From Chaetorhynchus papuensis (Eukaryota; Chordata; Aves; Passeriformes; Rhipiduridae), in the NCBI GenBank assembly GCA_013396525.1, contig VWYX01000836.1, forward strand, positions 310,795-374,794: 64,000 bases of DNA, in the 5' to 3' direction. This document shows, in pieces, positions 24,301 through 36,567 of the stretch. The notes beneath the pieces were generated by a model, which saw nothing but the letters and a program-made list of their open reading frames with translations, made no database searches and was not told the origin of the DNA. The translations under genes and the position numbers were made by a program. Each line of letters starts with the position of its first letter. Positions within the stretch are counted from its first letter, which is position 1.

Positions 24301-25929
24301 CCATGCAATACCTTTATTTTCCTTTAAACAAACAAAATTTCTTTAATGAGGAAATGGAGGGGAAAAAGTAATTATTTTCACTCGACAACTAATCATTATG
24401 CCCATGCCTTGGTAAACATATATTTTTCTCAGTTTAGCTACATTACATAATAAAACATTCTGGTTTCAGCAAATGTGTTTTCTGCTGAGTGTTGTGAAAT
24501 TTAATAGAGAAGTAATGTCTTATTGATGCTTAGTTTTTGTGACCTTTTCCGTCTTGTATTAGTGACATATTGGTCCTCTGTCTCCAGCACTATGGGATTC
24601 TAATGGATAGTATAGAATGGGTCAGATAATGAAAGTCCCTGGTACATTAACTTTCAATTTCATGAATGTCTGAATACTGCCTGCAAGATGAATAACAGGC
24701 ATTTCCTTCCTTTTGCATTTTAACATTTATGACCTGGTTATGATTTTTTTTGGACTGTGTTACCTCACAACAGGTCCTATGTTATCACATTAAACTGTGT
24801 ACTTCTGCTTTTTGGCAAAGATCAGATGTAATTTGCAGAGAGGGGCAGATAATGTCCAAATTCTGCTAAATGAGATAGTCTAATGCCCATGTTTTTAGTA
24901 GCAAAGGCAAATTTTTTTCCAAAATTTATGTTCCTTGTTTAATAAGGTCTCACTCAGATGGTTTAGAAAAGCAGTTAGTCTTTGATAGTGCTTGGTCTGT
25001 AACCGAAAAAAAAAAAATAGCAATTACTGTTCTAAGCAGCATTTGAGCCTTGTAAGGCTGTAATAGTAGGCATGATATATGGAATACAACCAAGGATAGG
25101 GATTGACCAGTGTTTATAGGATATATGCAACTCTTTACAGGATACGATATTGCACATATAATGTGCATATTATAGTGTATATATGATATGATGGGAAGCT
25201 GGAAGTAGGTAGATTTCATATTGCCAGGGTTTAAATAAATAAACAAACAAATAAATGTTAATTGCAGGACTGAGGGTGCAGCAGGTGGGAACTCAGTCTT
25301 CCACCTTTTCATAATTTATTAATATAGCAGTTAGCCTTTGTGCAAAGTGCATAAGAACTGACCTGAAACTTTCTAGGTTGAATTTTTGGGTAATGTTTTG
25401 GAAGGTGTTACCTTGTATGTCAGAGCAGCATCTTAGCTGCTTTCAAGAAGCCACTGCAATGTCAAGTTCTCTAGAAACGGGCACCAGATGTTAAATAACA
25501 TCAGTGTAGCATATTGAGACTCTTTTCTGTCAGAAGCACTGTACAATACTTTCAGGGAATGAGAACAAGATAAAGTTCACGCTCCATATGAGAGCTCAGC
25601 TGCATTCTCCCATTCAGCCCCATCTGGAAACTGGAAGCAAAGTTATTAGTGTCAGTGCTTGTTTCATCCATCAAGACTGATGGATATAGATGGATAGGGT
25701 GGTTAACAAGATCGGAATATAGTCCATGCACAAAGTCTAAATAGGAATTAGGCTAGATTTCCTCATTGAAGCGAAATCTCTGGGTTCTGTTCCAGATAAA
25801 ATGAAGTGAGGTTGGAACTAGCGAGAAAAAGATGTTTCTCCCATGTCAAGAAGGAAGAAAATCCACAAACATCTTAGATTTAGGTGAGATTTTCTAGAGG
25901 AAGGCAATGAAACACGATTCTGAAAGCAG
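21386..25929. other. Unique AT-rich noncoding DNA
   Basis: No gene is supported. It includes a GC-richer patch at 22740-22910, a small inverted repeat GCACAT/ATGTGC at 25152-25166, and short A-rich runs near 24286 and 25006. Open frames of 60-120 codons are in AT-rich sequence and show no domains. Confidence 0.5.
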
Positions 25930-26250
25930 GGTAGGTTCCATCAGCATGCTTTATTGATCTGTGGCTGCAACAGCTGAGTCAGTTCGCAGTGCATCTCGGA
26001 GACAAATAGTGTGTCAACGATTTTTCAGTTCCCAGCATCAACTGTATTTATGATAGCAAGGATTCAAAACGTTCTGCAGCTGGATTGAATCTGCTGCCGA
26101 GGAACCCATTCTTTCTCTGAAACTGTTTTATGTTGGAGCAATTCAGGAACGAGCAGCAGTGTGAAAGTAGAAGAGATTTTGTGGAACCAATCATAAAACT
26201 CATGTGGTTGTGTAGGCGCTTTACAACTAATTAATGGTTTGATAGACATT
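25930..26250. other. Candidate conserved noncoding element with MAF/AP-1-like site
   Basis: GCTGAGTCAG at 25973-25982 carries the AP-1 core TGAGTCA and most of a MAF recognition element, and overlaps an E-box CAGCTG. Seven CpG are kept between 25985 and 26220, and TAATTAATGG adds a homeodomain-type core at the end. The block is repeat-free. Motifs are seen; constraint and enhancer activity are inferred. Confidence 0.33.
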
Positions 26251-28521
26251 CTTATTTTACACTCAAAATTGTAAGGAAAAAGAAAAAAAAAGTATTAGTT
26301 TTTTTGTTTTGGGTTGTTTTTTTTTTTTTAAGCAGCCCGTATTGATATTTTTACTTTTTCCAAAGGGACAATTTAAAGGCCAACTAGAATTTAATGATGC
26401 AGTATAAATACCAAATAAATGACATATTTTAGCAAAAAAAGGAAAAAGAAAACTCTCTTAGGCTGTATGTAGGAATACCAAATTTTAACTGCAAAGTAAG
26501 AATTGCAAAGCAACTTCTGCGTTGTGCCTTTTCAATTGAAAAGTTTCAAAGGTGCCTGTTTAAAATAAGTATTTTGGGAAGAGAGATTCCTCAGTATGGT
26601 TCCAGCTCCCTGTCATTAGCAGTCCCATCTGTTGCAAGAGCAAAGAACATGGAACTGTGGGAACAGCTGCTGATTATGCAGATGCTGCCTCTTGTACAGC
26701 GGTTCTGTCATGAAGTAAAACGTGTGTGTGTGCACATGGGGCATCTTTTACCTGGGTTTAGAGGATTGCTTCAGCTTTGGTAACAAACAGATGCAAAGGC
26801 TGTGTCTGAAGCACTGTGTAGCATTTAAAGGACACTGCCTGACAGGCCATAAAAGCCTGTCCATGTATTTGGCCTGTGTAACAGGCTGCCTCATGCAGTA
26901 ACCTGCTATAAACAGCTTCCTGACTGCTTTTCTGGTTAATTCTGTTCAGCAGCCAAGGGGAGAGCTGGTGAATGGAGGGTTCGGGCGTGTGTGCAGAGCA
27001 ATACATGTCTCAAGTTCCATCCAGGTCTAGTTGCCTTGGGAAGACCACAGTGGGGCTTGTGGGGTTCCTGCTGTCCCTTTCAGGACAAACCTGACTGTCA
27101 CTGTAGTTGATGACACTGCCGAGAGCAGGTGTAATGGTACTTGGCCAGAGGTAAATTCTACACAGTACAGATACTTCCCTAGTTAAAAAGGATGGCCTGC
27201 CATATTCGGTGTGAAGTAGAGCAGATCTGTGATGCAAGGGAGAGGCAGCAGATCAGGCTGCCAGCTGGAATGAAGTTGATTTATGTGCATTATAAAAATA
27301 ACTGGATTGCATTAGTTGGTCTTGGTCTATTCTTAAAAATTAATTTATTGTAATGCAAATAGGTATTTGTATTGTAATACAAAAAGGTATTTAAAGTCAT
27401 TGTTTCAAACTTCAGGCATAACATATTATGCAACATGTTTTTCCCAGCTATGAGAAATAATCAATAGAATCAAAAAGAGATAATCTGCAGTTTAATTTTG
27501 TTACTTTTAATGTACATACAATAGAGCCAAAGAAGAGATACACTTTGGGGCAGAGATGAATATCCAGATCTTTAAAATGAACAAAATAAATCTGGTAAAA
27601 TTGATGTAATAGGCAGCCTGAAAATGTTTTCAACCAAGGCATGGCACTCTGTATGCTTTACATGACACCTACATGATTCAGATTCAGACAAATATTTTAA
27701 GGTCCCATTTTCAGTTTAAATAGGTGGTTTAATTTTTGTTTTGCTACACACGGATCTGAGTGACTTTCATGACTGGGAAGTGACTTCTACTGTTCATCAT
27801 CTTACTATGGCTGTGATCATCGTAGCTTTTTTTTTAATGATGAAGGGAGGGACTTCTCACTTTGTGGGGTGAACACTGTTTAACAGCATTGTGAAAATCA
27901 GAGAGGAAGCACAGGATATTCCTGTACCAGCACATTTGCACAGATCCTAAGCAGAAGACCTCTGTGCTTGCAGAGGGGGGAGTTTGTAAATAACTTTTTT
28001 GTAAATAAATATGTTCTACTAAGAAAATTTCCCAGCTTAGGGCTGCATTAGGGTCTCTTTAAGTGAGAAGTGGCTCTGGAAAGCTCCTGACTCTGGGCCT
28101 GTGAAGCAAAGCACCTACAGCAGTAAAATTTCAGTTATCAGCAATTCCTGTTAGATCTTACCAAAAGTACATGCTGTTGATGTGGTCCTGCTGCAGCCTT
28201 GCTAAGAAATGCTTCTCTGAAAAGGCATGGGGGCTGTTCTGCAGAAATACGTGTGCCTGACCTAGGGCAGAGGCTGGAACAGTGCAGTGCAAACAGCAAA
28301 ACTGGTATCTCTTAGGAAGGATTAAGAAATTCGTTAAAACAGGAAAATAAAGTCACGTTAGCAAAAGCGGCTTGGTAACTCTTATGGAGAAAAAATGTAA
28401 CAAAGTATATTCAGGGTGAAGCTCCAGGAGACCAATGTGCTTGGGGAGAGCAAGCTCAGGGGATGTGCTTTAGCAGGGAAGAACTGATTTCAGTTTCCAG
28501 TGATTACTATCAGCTACAGCC
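26251..28521. other. Unique noncoding DNA with small repeats
   Basis: No gene is supported. It holds a T/G-rich tract at 26299-26330 and a 24 bp tandem duplication at 27346-27393. The rest is plain AT-rich sequence. Confidence 0.5.
27346..27393. repeat. 24 bp tandem duplication
   Basis: Two adjacent units begin TATTGTAATGCAAATAGG and TATTGTAATACAAAAAGG and differ at only a few positions, indicating a local duplication of moderate age. Confidence 0.75.
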
Positions 28522-29500
28522 TGATGAATTATTGCTAATAAATTCATCAAGTTCCATTTGAAAACTAATTAGAATGGTTGCCTCTCTTATGCAGACTAGT
28601 AATTTTATTTTAATTCTCAAATTAAATTTATTTATATACTCAGTTTTTCTCGTGCCAACGTGACCAGTTAGCTTTCATGTCTTTTGCTCTTCGATAATGT
28701 TTGTGTGTCTCTCTGGTTCCTTATATTATTGTCTGTCCAGTTTAGTTTCTCATCTGGCAAAAATTTCTTTGACATAAACTTGTGTGCACATACCCCGAGT
28801 CACCAAAAAAACCCCCCAAACATTATAATTAACTACTGTACTCTTATCCCTTAAAATTAAGTCCTTTTTCCCATTTAACCCTACTTAACTTTTTTGAAAA
28901 TAAACTGCCCGGTGCTAGGAACTGAGGCTGAAAACCTCTCCTCTCATAGAGCAATGTAAAATGCTAATCTGTGAACATATTCCTCCTGCCCAGTTCCATC
29001 AAAGCAGAACACATTACATGTGGAGATGACATTTAACTTTCATTCATGAGAACTGGGAAAAACGCAACTAGGAAAACTCTATGACAGTTATCATATTTCT
29101 CTCATTTTGTTGCAAGTTCCCTTTAACCCATATTAGCATCTTATACTAATTGAGAAGGAGGTAAAAAATTACCCCATGGAACATTCAAAGTCTGATGATG
29201 CAGTGACATACAAAGATTTTCTCTTACGAGTCGTTAACTGATAATTTAATCTTTGCCAGAGCCTGAAATTCTGTATTTATTCCTAGGCTTTTTTTGAAGA
29301 CTTAAGTGAAAGATGTGATGGTCATATCCTAGAGATACGGTGCCAGAGAATTAACAGTGAATGTATAATCGATATTTCCAGCACCTATTGATTTATGTCA
29401 GTAATTACTTCTGAACCCATAATGCTGACTGTTGCCAAAACAGCCTTCTCTCTATAGTGTAAAATACTATCTGTGCCAAGGGATTCCTTATTTATCTCAA
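28510..29500. other. Candidate conserved noncoding block with a 9 bp hairpin
   Basis: TGATGAATT (28522-28530) and AATTCATCA (28541-28549) form an exact inverted repeat around a 10-base loop containing a TAAT core. The following kilobase keeps roughly nine CpG between 28640 and 29370 despite being AT-rich, and has TAATTAG and ATCGAT-type sites. An A/C tract at 28804-28820 interrupts it. This is suggestive of regulatory constraint, not proof. Confidence 0.28.
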
Positions 29501-32500
29501 TAAATTAAGTATAATACTGATAACTCTAAACAAGTGTTTATATTATATGGCACCTTTGACACTGACGTGAGAGTAATTCATTCCGAAGTTTTCTTGGCAT
29601 GAATTAGTAAAGAATATAGTAATTTCAGTCAGAGTCAGGCAGCAAAACCCATGGGCTGAGTCAGCCTGGGCAATACTGATGTACAATATACAGTTGAAAG
29701 ATAACAAGTCAGCTCTCCTGAAAACTTGCACAGATAAGCTAAGAAGCACCAGTCTAAAGTGTATTGCTGGGAAACTTGTTACACAATAAATTACAGCTTA
29801 TGGAAATTGAAATGCAGTACCGAGTTTCTCTAGGTTAGTAGTTCATAACTGAAAAAAAAGAGGCCTGCAAATTTACCAGTTTATTGTGGCTCTGTCTCTG
29901 TTAAGAGCACTTCTGAAAACAGGGGGCTTTACTTGCCCACTACATTATGCTTTTTCAAGGTGTAACATGTTGCAAATTTCATCAAAATTCATGGGACTGG
30001 CATCATGGATTTTTAGTAGCTTCTGTGTATACTCAGCTCCTTTCAAAAACAAGCTCACAGAAACTGTGGTTGTGTTTCCTGTAATTGAGGAGCAGTATTG
30101 AAGAACAGTAGTTGGTACAATTACCATTCAGTTTGGTCCACCTTAGAATATTTACAGAGTGGCTGGAGCTTTATACTTGACTTGGTTGTAATCGTGTTAA
30201 TTATCACAGCAATAACTCATCTCTTGAACCACTTGATTATTTGAGCGTTCACCTGTTGCGTAAATGTGTTCTTTTGTTTGTGATAGACACCCTCCTTTCC
30301 TGGCTCCTTATTTTTTCTGATAAAATCACCAAGATTTTAAAGGAACAAAAACCATAAAACCTCATGTTTTTAAACTGAAAAGAGTACTAAAAACATGACC
30401 TCTGATTAGGCATGATGGCAATGGCCACATGTTAGAGCTCTCAGTGCTACAAAACACTAGAGCTTAAAATGCTTAATGGAAGTTGTTAAACTTTATTTTT
30501 CTAGCATTATTTAATATTGACAAAAGATTTTGATGGTTTAATATTTATTGTTCAAATTAGCAGTTTAGTTTGCGCATTTGAAGCCAAGCATAAGTGTAAG
30601 AAAGGTCTTTCACCACAAAAGTTACCAAAGATATAGAAAACATTTTTATAGCAGAAATCCTCTGGTTAGAAATGCTTGCCCCTTCTGTGTTTCCCCCACT
30701 TCTCTGAGTTAATGAAATACGAAGCAATATCCTTTGATAGGTCACATCTACTGAAGTTAACAAGAGAAGGAAATGCATATGGATGTAGTGAGCTTCTGTC
30801 ATTCAGCCTTTAAGTTCTGACTGGTAATGCTATAGTCAGCCCTTCTGCAGTCAAGAACTGAATTAAAAACCTTCATATTAACTTACATTATTAATACTTC
30901 AGAAAGTTAGCTGGAAAAAAAAAAGTGCTGACAAAAGGGGTTTTTTTGAGTTATCTTATAAAAGCACTGAATCGTTCCTTTTTGTCAGAAAATAAATGTC
31001 AATATTTTAATTACCACAAACTGTGGCTTTACCTAAGAGAAGCAGAGCCATGTCTCTGTGGTGCTAGCAAATAAGTAGGAGAGATAACACTTCAGCCTAA
31101 TGTTAAGATTCTTTTCAGTTCTATTTCGTGCAGATATAACCTATTCATTACAGGTAAAAAACCCCAACAAAACTACCAAAAAAACCCCCAGCACAACAAC
31201 TACAAGCACCCCTCCAACCAAAACACCTTTAATAGCTCCAGAAAGGTTCAAGCAGTAGAAAAACAGCCCTCTTTCTATGGTGCTTCCCTTTGTGACAGAC
31301 ACAGCTTTTAATAACCTTTCCCTCACTGTCAGAAGCATTTCTGTGAAGGCTGCAGCTAGATGTGTGTTCAGCTACAGCTGAGATCAGCAGGTTCTGCTGC
31401 CATGGCTATTATGTAAGACTCTTCTTCAAAGAGAAAAGTATCTTTTTTGATTAAGAACTTAATACCTTGAGCTCTGAGCATGACACACAAAGTGCCTGTT
31501 ACCTAATGGAAAGATTGAGATGGCAGCTCTCAAGAAGAGTTTGAATTCCCACCTGGTCCAGAAAAAGAAGTAAGCAAGAGATTTCATACTCACCTGTCTG
31601 CTTGTACACCAAGGTTTGCACTCAGGCTGGAGACAGGGGGTTGCTAGGGATGTGTTTATATTTTGACAGGATATGGCATCTTTTGCAGGCAGATCCTTCC
31701 CTGCCTGGTGACCACCTAATATATCTCTGTGTTTCTGAAGACCATGGGCTACACAACAATAATGTTGTTCTTGATCTTTAGGAAAAGCCCCAGTGGCAGC
31801 TGTTTGTATTTTTTTCTGTTCCAATATCCAGAAGTTAGCATTAGCAACTACTCTGAAGTGTTCCTTCCAGTGTAATTAATTTCTGAGAATTGACTCTGTC
31901 TGAAATACATCTTTACCTTCAAGGTTTGACACCTTTGTTTTATCACCTTGCATATGACAAGTCCAGGGGCAATCTCTTTAATCAGTATAGAAGAGTTTTT
32001 TGTGCTTGTGAAATCTGGGATAAGAGAACTAAAGCCGGAAAATACAAAATAGGAAGGTTTTGTTGACAGGCCATACCTGGCTAAGGAATGATTAAAAAGT
32101 TGATACTAAGACAAAGTGCTAATAAGTATAATTGTTTGATGAGTGCAGAGTGCTAGCGGAACAGCTCGTAAAAATAAGTTGTTGTTCCTGAGAGTGAAGA
32201 ATGGGCCAAATCTTATCTTTGCCAGTGACATAAAGATGTCTAGCTGCTGCCTTACACTCCATCAGGGGAGTCCCAGCCAGTGAGTGCCATGCAGCACACA
32301 CACACTATTTTTCTGAAGTGAAACTGCAAAGCTGTAACTAGCATTGCTGTTGGATTCATCAAAGGTGTTAGCTAACTTGACAGTTTGACCTCTTGAGAAC
32401 CACTTGGGAATATGCATGAGAAGTTTGCTTGACTTGACTTCTTGTGCTTTATTTAGTGCTATTGCTGCTGCCTTTTGGCTTTTGTGAGGGGAAAATACCC

Positions 32501-33029
32501 TTTTCTTGCATTCTCAGCTCTAGCTGTAAAGCAGACTGCCCTGAACAAACCTCTGCCTTGGACACCTAATACATAAGATTTGCTAGCCAGCAGTTTGCTA
32601 GCTGCTATTAAACACAAAAAATGGTGTCTTAGGGTATGATCAAGTTTTTACCTTAGCTTTATAAATATTCATTATCTTACATTTTCACTAATTGCTCTGG
32701 AGCAAGAGAAAATGTTAATTTTTAATCAATAATACAGCATCCTTGAGAACATTTTACAAATTAGGACTTCATTACAGTCCCAGCATATGTTGTTAATGTT
32801 GGTTGTTACATACTAATTAGTTTGGATTTTTTTTAATCAGGAGTAACACTGGAAATACAAGCTACGAAACTGTCATTGTGCAGAAATTTTCCAGACAAAG
32901 GTCAAGTAAGAGCTCACATATAGAAGTGGGATGTAGTCACTTGCTGTTTGAATTTACTTTGTCAAATTAGTTGGTAAGGAAATTAACTCCTTTTCCTAAT
33001 ATAGGTTAACCAACTGTATGTGTAATGTA
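29501..33029. other. Unique AT-rich noncoding DNA
   Basis: No gene is supported. The main feature is an A/C-rich tract at 31154-31229. A 121-codon minus-strand frame at 31459-31824 has no recognisable domain. Confidence 0.5.
31154..31229 (-). repeat. A/C-rich tract (T/G tract on the minus strand)
   Basis: Seventy-odd bases are almost entirely A and C, with runs AAAAACCCC and AAAAAAACCCCC. It is the reverse-complement form of the T/G tracts elsewhere in the window. Confidence 0.75.
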
Positions 33030-33580
33030 CAGGAATTTCTTCTGATTTCTGATTTCACAATTTTAAGGCACCATGATTATAAATTGATGGGTTTTTTGAA
33101 GGCTGAGCATTTTAAAGCACATAGATTTATTCATGCAGACTATCAATTACTTTGATATCCTTTGAATTAGCATTCAAGTTGAGGGTCTTTGAACTGAAAG
33201 GATTTCATTAATTGAAGGCAAAAGATAGGGAGTCCATAATTCCTTTGGATGTAACTGCCATGAATCTTGAAATGTGGCAGGAGGAGTCATTAGCAGAGTG
33301 CCATTCACATTGGCTCATCAGAAGGGGAGTTTGATGTGATTGCCTCAAGCAGAGTACAGAAGGTCAGCACGGGCCAATACCCTCAGCTAACAGCAGTGTA
33401 GGAAGTTCACAGAGCTGCATGACAGCCAGCTCCAGTAATCCTGACTCCTCTGTCTACATGAGTTGTTTCTCTGGGAGAAACCTATCGTCAACTGCTCAAG
33501 GCTCTTGCCATTTAAATTCTTAAAGGGATTTTATTTTTTATTAGCTGACATTTCTGTAATATTCTACATGACTTAACATT
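33030..33580. other. Candidate conserved noncoding element (weak)
   Basis: A repeat-free block with several homeodomain-type cores (CAATTACTT, CATTAATTGA, TTAGCTGACA) and mixed composition unlike the surrounding AT-rich DNA. Only about two CpG are present, so the evidence is weaker than for the other candidates. Confidence 0.2.
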
Positions 33581-34740
33581 GTTTTTAGGGGTAGTAGTAA
33601 GGTTCAGTTAGAGATTACAGATCGAGACAATGACCTGCTCTCCCTCTATTCTGCCTGTTTCACTTCCAATTTTTCTCAGTGTTTAATGTTCTCCTACTAT
33701 AGCTCTTGTGTAATTTCACATACTATTAAATGCAAACAGAAAGTCTTGAATCTTTGCAGACTGAGAAGATATGTGACCGGTCAGGAAGGGCCATTTCTCC
33801 ACTTCATTTAGCAGAGAGATCTTGGGCACAAAAAGGATGGATGTTGGAGAGGAGACAGCGCCAATCATCAATTCTCAATTCTTTTGTGCATTAGTTTATT
33901 CTAAAGTTATTCTGGTACAGGACTGAGCAGGAATGCATACTTGAATGACTGTAGGAATTTACCTTTCTTCCCCCTGCACCACTAACATGGATGGGCACAA
34001 ATCTGAGAGCAAATGAGGAAGTCACCCAAAGCGATGAAACGTGAGGGGGGCCCAAGGGTCTTTGTCCAATCTAAGAAATTTGAAATTATGTTAGTGGGAC
34101 AGAGAATATTCCTCTAAACTTTTGCTTTTCATCTTATCCAGCATGAAAAATATGAGATCTGGAGCTGTTTCAGATCCTTCACTGGATTTCAGTTACAAAA
34201 GTTTAAATCTTAGCCAGTTCTGTAGTGGACCAGGAATACTTTACTCTTTATATGGCAGTTGAAATTATATATACAATTTCATGCTTGCTGGTTGAAGTCT
34301 TTAGAAGGACTGTCTGCTTCACTATTCCCTGCTTATTAATCCTTCCACTACCCCATTTTCCCATATTAATGTAGAAGTGAATATTCTCCCAAATGAGAAG
34401 TTGAGACACCAAATTGATCCAAGTGGTCTGATTTTCTGTCTGAGAAATTGCATGTGATTTCATGCCTACAGAGAAGTAAAGGGAAGAGATTAAGTTTTTC
34501 TAAACCTCAGTAAGTTCTGTTACTTCTGTAGAACAGCTACCGTTTCTTCAAATGGCAGTTGCTGCTCTGAGCCTCTGTAAGAAGGTTATTTGAGACTGGA
34601 ATTGACTGAACACATTGATTTGATTCATAAACCTTTCAAACTACTTAACTGATAAATCCAGAAGAAAGGATGGAAAAGGCTGGAGCTGACCAGTAGCACA
34701 AAATTCCTCTCATGTAAAGATTACAGTGCAGACAAGGTTC
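33581..34740. other. Unique noncoding DNA
   Basis: Nothing beyond ordinary AT-rich sequence can be supported here. Confidence 0.5.
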
Positions 34741-34827
34741 TTTGGGTTGGGTTGGCTTGGTTGGTTGGGTTTGTTTGGGTTTTGTGGGGGGGGTTTTGTT
34801 TGGTTGGGGTTTTTTGGTGTTTTTTTG
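34741..34827 (+). repeat. T/G-rich tract with G-quadruplex potential
   Basis: Nearly pure T and G, built from TTGG and TTGGG units. G-runs at 34767-34769, 34777-34779 and 34786-34793 (eight G, enough for two tiers) give a canonical G4 with loops of 7 and 6 bases. A further GGGG lies at 34806-34809. It is not a TTAGGG telomeric array. Confidence 0.75.
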
Positions 34828-36517
34828 CTTATGGAGGGCGAGACTTTCTGTGGTGGTTTTAACTGTGGTTATTACTTTTAATACTGCTGCCTTTTAAGAA
34901 CTGTGTGAGATGCACTCGGTTGTGGTTGCGTGAAAGTTCACTTTTAGCCTCTGGGGCTGTGAAAAAGTTCAGCTGATAGTTAAAATAAAGGTAGGTCACT
35001 TACTGCTAGTCATATCTTAAATCTGGTGATACTTTTGGGGAACTACTTTCCATGCCATTACAAGCAAAGGCTCTTTTTCTCCTTTCAATTGGCATTTCAC
35101 ACTGTAGCTATATTTTCTCTCACAGTCAAGTCTTGAGTTTTTATGTCTCCTGTCACAGTAAAAAAGTGTTAATGATTTCATTCAAGCAATCAGTCAAAAA
35201 CTCATACCATTTATATTATTTATCCATCTTGTCCTACTATCTCTCAATAGTACCTTTGATCACTAATGCTCAGTGACTCTTAAACCCTGACCAGAGTTTT
35301 AAGTCCCTGGGTTATTTGGGTGTTTTCTTCTTTTTTATTTAAGTAAGGTCTGTGGCCTGTGGCAGTATCTGCTTTATTCATTCAGATTCCTAAGTTTAGG
35401 TCCTGTGTATACTCCTCAGATTCAAGCCTACCGTGCAAGTTTTCAGACCTAGTGGTCACCTATGGATCAACAGGAATCAGAAATGTTAGGGACTGGAAAA
35501 ATAAGGAAGTCACAAATATTTTGTTGTCAAACTAACACCTTCGCAGCTCTTCTGTGTGTCTCCTGTTGTATTCTCCCCTGGCACTATTTTGAGTCAGCTG
35601 TGTGTATATGCAGTTTTCCAGGTAGTAAATGCTATGGTTTAAAAAAGTGGTAATTGGTGACACTGCTGCCAAACAGTGGAGCTCCAGTATTTTTCAGTCT
35701 TTTGAATCCGAACTCAGACACACGCAGTATTTGGAAGTAGCACTGTGCTGCACCAGTTATTTGCCTCTTATGAGGTGGTTTTTCCGGCAAAATGCATTCC
35801 TCAAAAAAATTAATAAATAAACTTTGGAACTGGTAATGGTGACCTGGTCAGTGGTGATCATTTTCGTATTTCTGCATTGCAGTCCAGTAGGGAAGGTGCA
35901 GTTACTTCATTCTGTGGGACCTAGAGATGACAGTATTCTCGTGAGGGAAGAAAGCAGAGTGAATGAGGACTTGGGGCATATACAGATAACTCTGTGTGTG
36001 TGTGTGTATATAATGTATAAGGAGTAGGTAAATCTGATAAGGACAATGAGTGATCTGATTTTCTAGTTATCCCAGAAATCCACTGAACAACCTTTTTTTC
36101 AGATGTAGATTAAATCTAAACACAAAGCCAGAGCAAATTGCATATCCATTTATTCCACACGAGGGAAGAAAATTGCATAAATAAACTTAGAATTAGCTTA
36201 GATTTTTTTTAATGTTCATTTTATTGCACATGCCCCTTGACAGTTACTTAATTTTAAATGGTTTGGGTTTTGAGTCATAGATTTTGAGCACATATCTCTT
36301 CAAAGAGATTATCAGTGTTGCTGCATTCTAAAATAAACAGTGATATAAGTAAAGCAAAGTAGAAATCCTTCAATAATAAAATTTAAATGTACTTGATGTT
36401 GTAGTTCAAAAATCCCAGATAATTTAAATCACCATTCCTTTTATTTCTGGTTGTTTTCTTCACTTTTTCTTATTAAAAATGTAATAAAGTAGACTTTAAA
36501 CTAAAAATGTAAATGTA
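34828..36517. other. Unique noncoding DNA
   Basis: No gene is supported. A short TG repeat lies at 35993-36007; otherwise AT-rich unique sequence. Confidence 0.5.
35993..36007. repeat. (TG)7 dinucleotide run
   Basis: Uninterrupted TG units grading into TATA; a short microsatellite. Confidence 0.8.
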
Positions 36518-36567
36518 TATACAGTGTATTTAATAAAAAGATGATAAAATATCATATACACTGTATA
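36518..36567. other. AT-rich nested inverted repeat
   Basis: The arms TATACAGTGTAT (36518-36529) and ATACACTGTATA (36556-36567) are exact reverse complements. Directly inside the right arm, ATGATA (36541-36546) and TATCAT (36550-36555) pair around an AAA loop, leaving an 11-base bulge on the left. AT-rich DNA yields such palindromes fairly often, so this is less striking than the hairpin at 20.4 kb. Confidence 0.55.

Noticed and set aside
31459..31824. 121-codon minus-strand frame
   Set aside because: No recognisable domain and no supporting splice or start context; likely chance.
34741..34827. Interstitial telomeric repeat
   Set aside because: Units are TTGG and TTTGGG; no TTAGGG array is present.
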